DNA from: Desulfarculus sp.
GTDB lineage: Bacteria > Desulfobacterota > Desulfarculia > Desulfarculales > Desulfarculaceae
DNA length: 8,894 nucleotides
Direction: 5' to 3'
Assembly (NCBI GenBank): GCA_020216625.1
Contig: JAIUYB010000064.1
Coordinates: 1 to 8,894, forward strand
Shown: in pieces, positions 5,390 to 8,894 of the stretch
Numbering within the stretch: the stretch's first letter is position 1
How the letters are laid out: each line of letters begins with the position of its first letter
Notes under the pieces: generated by a model
What the model was told of the DNA's origin: nothing
The model's input: the letters and a program-made list of their open reading frames with translations, nothing else
Database searches by the model: none
Translations under genes and position numbers: made by a program

Positions 5390-5839
5390 ATGAACGGCCT
5401 TAACCCCAGCCAACTTTCCGCCGCCTCCTCTCTGCAACCGGGCCATCCCGCCGCCAGCCTGCTGGTGGTGGAGGACGACCCCCAGATCAGCGACCTGTAC
5501 CAGATCATCCTGGAGCGGGCGGGATACCGGGTCAGCCTGGCCGGCGACGGCCTGGAGGCCCTGGAGCTGTTCCGCGCCGCCCAGCGCGAGGGCCGATCCT
5601 ATGACCTGGTGCTGATGGACCTGAGCCTGCCCCGCATGGACGGCCTGGAGTGCCTGCGCCACCTGACCGGAATCGACCAGGGCATCCGGGTTCTAATCTC
5701 CTCCGGCAGCCCCTCGGTGGATTTCCAGGACCTGGCGCCCTGGGTGGCCGGAGTGGTGCAAAAGCCGGTGCGCATGGCCACCATGCTGGCGCAGATCAGC
5801 CAGCTTTTGGACCAGCGCCCGTCCCCCGACCCGGCCTAG
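5390..5839 (+). CDS. single-domain response regulator (CheY-like receiver)
   Basis: A 149-residue protein made of one receiver domain (about residues 23-145) with no output domain. The acidic pocket is E28-D29-D30 in LLVVEDD, the phosphoacceptor is Asp77 in YDLVLMDLSLPRMDG, the switch Ser/Thr position lies in VLISSGS (Ser104/Ser105) and the conserved Lys125 is in VVQKPV. All key residues for phosphorylation are present. A short, flexible Ser/Ala/Pro-rich N-terminal stretch of about 20 residues precedes the domain. ATG 5390 follows AAGGA by seven bases. The gene stands alone behind a likely sigma-54 promoter. Such proteins act by protein-protein contact or as phosphorelay intermediates. No kinase partner is in the window, so the pathway is unknown. 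Confidence 0.88.
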   Translation: MNGLNPSQLSAASSLQPGHPAASLLVVEDDPQISDLYQIILERAGYRVSLAGDGLEALELFRAAQREGRSYDLVLMDLSLPRMDGLECLRHLTGIDQGIRVLISSGSPSVDFQDLAPWVAGVVQKPVRMATMLAQISQLLDQRPSPDPA

Positions 5840-5950
5840 TCGAGCCAGCCCGCCCCAACCCCGGGCTCCGCCCGTCTTCGCCCCCTCGCGCGAATTTATT
5901 AGCTTTTCGTCTCCCATCCGCCAATTTGGACCAGCCACGGCCGGTAATCG

Positions 5951-5959
5951 TGCTATACT
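5951..5959 (+). promoter_or_regulatory. extended -10 promoter of the molybdopterin oxidoreductase cluster
   Basis: TGCTATACT is an extended -10 element (TGn followed by TATACT at 5954-5959). No -35 box sits at 17 bases. TTGGAC at 5926-5931 is five bases too far. An A/T-richer patch (5891-5908) lies upstream. Transcription would start near 5966, about 47 bases before ATG 6013. The rest of the 173-base gap after the response regulator shows no clear terminator. Confidence 0.5.
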
Positions 5960-6012
5960 TACGCGGCTCGCCAGAAGAGCCCGGTTTCACCCCTTTTCAA
6001 CGGAGACTGCGC

Positions 6013-8154
6013 ATGAAACCCTCCCCGGGTAACGGCCAGGCCATGCCGACCCAGCCGCACCGTCGCCGCCAGGTGATGAGCATCTGCGGCATGTGCGCGG
6101 TGCGCTGTCCCATCCAGGTGGAGGTCCAGGATGGGCGGGCGGTCTGGGTCCAGGGCAATCCCAACGACGCCACCATGGGGACCAGCCTCTGCGCCAAGGG
6201 CGTGGCTGGGTTGGCCATGGAGTACGATTCCGAGCGCCCCCAGCAGCCTTTGATCCGCTCCGGCCCCCGGGGCTCGGGCCAGTGGCGGCGCGCCACCTGG
6301 AACGAGGCCCTGGACTACGTGGCCGGCAAGCTCCAGGAGGTCATCGCCCGCCTGGGCGGCCAGGGCGTGGCCCTGTCCGACCGCGGCGGCCCCTTCACCG
6401 ACCTGACCAAAAGCTTTGTCAAGGCCCTGGGCTCGCCCAACTACTTCAACCACGATTGCACCTGCGCCCGCAACGTGCACCACGCCGCCCGCAGCCTCTT
6501 CGGCTGGGGGCGCAAGGGCTTCGCCTACGACATCAAAAACGCCCGCCACATCCTGCTCATCGGCCGCAACCTGCTTGAATCGTTGCAGGTCAAGGAGGCC
6601 AAGCAGTTCATGGAGGCCCTGGGCAAGGGCGCGGGCTGCACCTATGTGGACGTGCGGGCCACCGTCACCGCCAGCAAGGCCACCCGCTTCCTGCGCATCC
6701 GGCCCAACACCGACTACGCCCTGCTCTTGGCCTGCATCCACCTGGTGCTCCGGGACGACCTCTACGACGCCGACTTCGTGAACCGCTGGTGCGCGGGCCT
6801 GGACGATTTGCGCCAGGCGGTGGAGGGCTGCACCCCGCGCTGGGCCGCCGAGCAGACCGGCGTCCCGGCGGCGGAGATCGAGGCCCTGGCCCGGGACCTG
6901 GCCGCGGCCGCGCCCAAGGTGGTGATCCACCCCGGCTGGATGACCGCCCGCCATCGCCAGTCTTTCTAAACCTCCCGGGCGGCCTACATCCTCAATGTCC
7001 TGCTGGGGGCCATCGAGAGCCCGGGCGGCCTGATCATCGCCAAGTCCCCGGGCGACGTGGGCCGAAAGAACCTCAAGAAACTCGGCGACCGCATCCCGGC
7101 CCCGGAGGCCTCCCGGGTGGACGGCATCGGCGCCGTCCATCGCCATTGGGACGCGGAGGCGGGCCTGCTGCACCTGATGTACGAGGCCCTGGAGACCGGC
7201 CAGCCCTATCCCCTGGGGGCCTACATCGCCTACCGCCACGACCCCCTGGTCAGCCTGCCCGACCCCCAGGCCCAGCTCAAGGCCCTGGCCAACCTGGATT
7301 TGGTGGTGGCCATCGACGTCAACTACAGCGAGACCGCCTGGCTGGCGGCCGACGTGATCCTGCCCGAGGCCACCTACCTGTAGCGGGCCAACATCCTGGC
7401 GGCCACGCATGGCCCCAAGCCCGAGGTGATCATCCGCGACCAGGCCATAGAGCCCCGCTTCGACGCCCGTCCGGCCTGGTGGATCTTCCGGGAGCTGGCC
7501 CGTCGCCTGGGGGTGGGGCAGTATTTCGATTTCGACGGCATCGAGGACATCTGGCGCTATCAGCTGGAGGGCACCGACGTGGACCTTCAGACCCTGCGCG
7601 CCAAGGGCATGGTCTCCCTGGCGGCCAAACCGCTGCTGTGGGACCGGGCCGAGGGCCTGAAATTCAAGACCGCCTCGGGCAAGATCGAGTTTGTCAGCCC
7701 GGTCCTGGCCGCCGCTGGCCTGCCCGCCTGCCTGGCTCCCTACCAGGCCCCGGCCGAGCTGGCCCCGGGCCAGTTCCGCCTGGTCTTCGGGCGTCCGGCC
7801 TTCCACAACCACGCTCACACCATGAACAATCCCCTGCTCAACGAGCTGATGAGCGAGAACAGCCTCTGGATGCACCCCGAGCCGGCGGCGGCCCTGGGGC
7901 TCGGCGAGGGCGACATGGTGGAGGTGACCACCGACCAGGCCCGGCAGACCGGCCGCCTCACCCTCACCCCCTGGATTCATCCCGAGGCGGTGTTCCTCTA
8001 CCATGGCTTTGGCCGCAGCGTGCCCTGGCAGACCCGGGCCTACGGCAAGGGCATGGCCGACCACCGCCTGCAGACCGGGCTGCTCCACGCCTACGACCCG
8101 GCCGGCGGCGGCAACAACCTCACCGAGTGCGTGGTGCGGGTGGCCCGGGCTTGA
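6013..8154 (+). pseudogene. molybdopterin oxidoreductase catalytic subunit (thiosulfate/polysulfide reductase type), two in-frame stops
   Basis: Catalytic subunit of the DMSO-reductase superfamily, 713 codons if the stops are ignored, slightly short for PhsA/PsrA-type proteins. It begins with a [4Fe-4S] motif at C25-x2-C28-x3-C32 and C60. The molybdenum/tungsten ligand is probably Cys151 in NYFNHDCTCARN (Cys149 is also possible). The C-terminal cofactor-binding domain (about 590-713) is typical: FGRPAFHNHAHTMNNPLL, then ENSLWMHP and LGEGDMVEV. Codon 319 is TAA (6967-6969) and codon 457 is TAG (7381-7383). Family sequence continues in the same frame after each stop (SRAAYILNVLLGA; RANILAATHG), so there is no frameshift or deletion. 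By family comparison Gln and Glu are expected there. The first open part, 6013-6969, would give 318 residues lacking the C-terminal domain. The last, up to 8154, could start only at a GTG around 7426. No Tat signal or membrane segment is seen, so the protein would be cytoplasmic. CGGAGA lies six bases before ATG 6013. The electron-transfer genes downstream are intact. The substrate is unknown. Confidence 0.8.
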
Positions 8155-8163
8155 CCGCGACCG

Positions 8164-8223
8164 GCGGGGGGGAGCCTCCCCGCGGCCGCCTGATGGATCG
8201 GTTGGCCCCTCTCGGATGGGGCC
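8164..8223 (+). other. two small hairpins in the gap before the ferredoxin subunit
   Basis: The 81-base gap after the oxidoreductase stop holds GCGGGG/CCCCGC (8164-8169 with 8178-8183) and GGCCCC/GGGGCC (8204-8209 with 8218-8223), each a perfect 6-bp stem with an 8-base loop. The second ends exactly where the ribosome site GGGAGA (8224-8229) begins. Neither has a T-run. The arrangement resembles the hairpin at 2598-2629, also just upstream of a ribosome site. Both stems are short, so chance is a real alternative. Confidence 0.3.
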
Positions 8224-8235
8224 GGGAGATCGCGC

Positions 8236-8757
8236 ATGAGCAAATACTACCTGATGCAGAACGCCGACCAATGCATCGGCTGCCTGTCCTGCGAGGTGTC
8301 CTGCAAGTCCAACAAGGGCCTGGGGCCGGGGCCGAGCCTCTGCCGCAACCTGAGCGTGGGGCCCAGCGACCGGGCCGGCATCCCCCACATCCGCCAGGTC
8401 TTCATGCCCTGCTTCCACTGCGAGGATCCCTGGTGCCTCAATGTCTGCCCCACCGGGGCGGTGATCAAGCGGCCCCAGGACGGCATCGTCTATATCGATC
8501 CCACGCTGTGCATCGGCTGCAAGAGCTGCATCATGGCCTGCCCCTGGGGGGCCTGCCAGTGGGATCCGGAGACCAACAAGGCGGTCAAGTGCGACTACTG
8601 CAAGGACCGCCTGGACCAGGGGCTCAAGCCGGCCTGCGTCACCCGCTGCCTGACCCAGTGCCTGAGCTTCGGTTCCGCCGACCATCTGCCCGACGACCGC
8701 CGGCTGCGCTTCGCCCTGGCGGTGGCCGCCGAGCCCAGCGCCCCCGGTCAGCGCTGA
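8236..8757 (+). CDS. four-[4Fe-4S] ferredoxin-type electron-transfer subunit of the molybdoenzyme
   Basis: A 173-residue iron-sulfur protein of the DmsB/PsrB/PhsB/NrfC type, which carries electrons from or to a molybdopterin catalytic subunit. All four cluster groups are complete: C13/C16/C19/C23; C59/C62/C67/C71-Pro (CFHCEDPWCLNVCP); C92/C95/C98/C102-Pro (CIGCKSCIMACP); and C119/C122/C134/C138. There are also extra cysteines at 36, 107 and 142. It has no signal peptide, consistent with a cytoplasmic complex. ATG 8236 has GGGAGA six bases upstream. It lies 81 bases after the interrupted catalytic gene and seven bases before a NuoF-like start, which suggests electrons pass on to a flavin/NAD(P) subunit rather than to a membrane NrfD-type anchor. 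The family assignment is firm. The final acceptor is inferred. Confidence 0.9.
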   Translation: MSKYYLMQNADQCIGCLSCEVSCKSNKGLGPGPSLCRNLSVGPSDRAGIPHIRQVFMPCFHCEDPWCLNVCPTGAVIKRPQDGIVYIDPTLCIGCKSCIMACPWGACQWDPETNKAVKCDYCKDRLDQGLKPACVTRCLTQCLSFGSADHLPDDRRLRFALAVAAEPSAPGQR

Positions 8758-8764
8758 GGCGGCC

Positions 8765-8894
8765 ATGAGCGCCCTAGCCCCCACCGCCGGGCTGCTGGCC
8801 CGCTGCGCACAGGCCCGCCCGCCCCTGATCGAAGCTTATCTCAAGGCCGGCGGTCTGGACGGGCTGCGCCGAGCGGCGGGGATGACGCCCCAGG
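8765..8894 (+). CDS. NuoF-like NADH dehydrogenase/flavoprotein subunit, N-terminus only
   Basis: Only the first 43 codons are inside the window, and the frame is open to the edge. The segment LIEAYLKAGGLDGLRRAAGM followed by TPQ resembles the region of NuoF-family proteins just before the FMN/NADH-binding domain, typically 'YL..GGY.AL.KAL.MTPEEVI'. Before it is a short Ala/Leu-rich stretch of about 20 residues. It starts seven bases after the ferredoxin stop, with a weak GAGG (8756-8759) as ribosome site, so it is almost surely in the same operon. If NuoF, it would bind FMN, NAD(P)H and one [4Fe-4S] cluster and link the molybdoenzyme to NAD(P). The assignment rests on about 20 residues and is tentative. 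Confidence 0.55.
   Translation, partial: MSALAPTAGLLARCAQARPPLIEAYLKAGGLDGLRRAAGMTPQ

Noticed and set aside
6967..7383. Recoding of the two stops as selenocysteine or by a variant genetic code
   Set aside because: Neither codon is TGA. TAG closes most of the complete genes in this window, and neither position is the expected metal-ligand site. Readthrough is left open but not supported.
5959..8784. Very long open frame (about 940 codons) on the minus strand opposite the molybdoenzyme region
   Set aside because: It is antisense to genes with clear family motifs, is low-complexity (Gly/Ala/His/Val-rich) and contains no recognisable domain. It is a by-product of strong G/C third-position bias, which removes stops from the opposite frame.
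1..8894. CRISPR arrays, tRNA or rRNA genes, insertion sequences, attachment sites
   Set aside because: I saw no regularly spaced repeats, no transposase or integrase sequence, no terminal inverted repeats and no tRNA- or rRNA-like sequence.

Overview
The window reads as a very GC-rich chromosome segment with all genes on the + strand. Codon third positions are strongly G/C, and the content is anaerobic: a DUF362 iron-sulfur protein, a molybdopterin oxidoreductase, a four-cluster ferredoxin and a NuoF-like flavoprotein start. This suits a strict anaerobe, most likely a sulfate-reducing or syntrophic deltaproteobacterium (Desulfobacterota, perhaps near Desulfarculales). That placement is an inference from gene content and protein style, not from a marker gene.

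Region 1 (about 40-4441) looks like one regulatory and metabolic unit. A GntR/FadR-type (FCD domain) regulator (126-863) has a textbook sigma-70 promoter preceded by an AT-rich block. It is followed by a three-gene set: a CoA-acylating aldehyde dehydrogenase of the methylmalonate-semialdehyde dehydrogenase (MMSDH) family (1137-2591), a small ferritin-like/rubrerythrin-like four-helix protein whose metal ligands look degenerate (2643-3071), and a DUF362 protein with an internal two-cluster ferredoxin insert (3116-4441). The dehydrogenase gene has its own AT-rich block next to a -35-like box and a potentially structured leader. The simplest reading is a semialdehyde-to-acyl-CoA catabolic step controlled by the neighbouring regulator. 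The ferritin-like and DUF362 proteins are partners of unknown role.

Region 2 (4442-5839) holds two stand-alone signalling genes: a SixA-type phosphohistidine phosphatase with its own promoter (4628-5116), and a single-domain response regulator (5390-5839) preceded by a very good sigma-54 promoter match.

Region 3 (5840-8894) starts with an extended -10 promoter and a molybdopterin oxidoreductase of the thiosulfate/polysulfide reductase catalytic-subunit type (6013-8154). Its frame is continuous end to end but is interrupted by two in-frame stops, TAA at 6967 and TAG at 7381. An intact four-[4Fe-4S] electron-transfer subunit (8236-8757) follows, then the first 43 codons of a NuoF-like protein (from 8765, cut by the window edge). 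Neither the catalytic nor the ferredoxin subunit shows an export signal. The set therefore looks like a cytoplasmic, possibly NAD(P)-linked molybdenum or tungsten oxidoreductase, currently broken in its catalytic gene unless the stops are sequencing errors or are read through.
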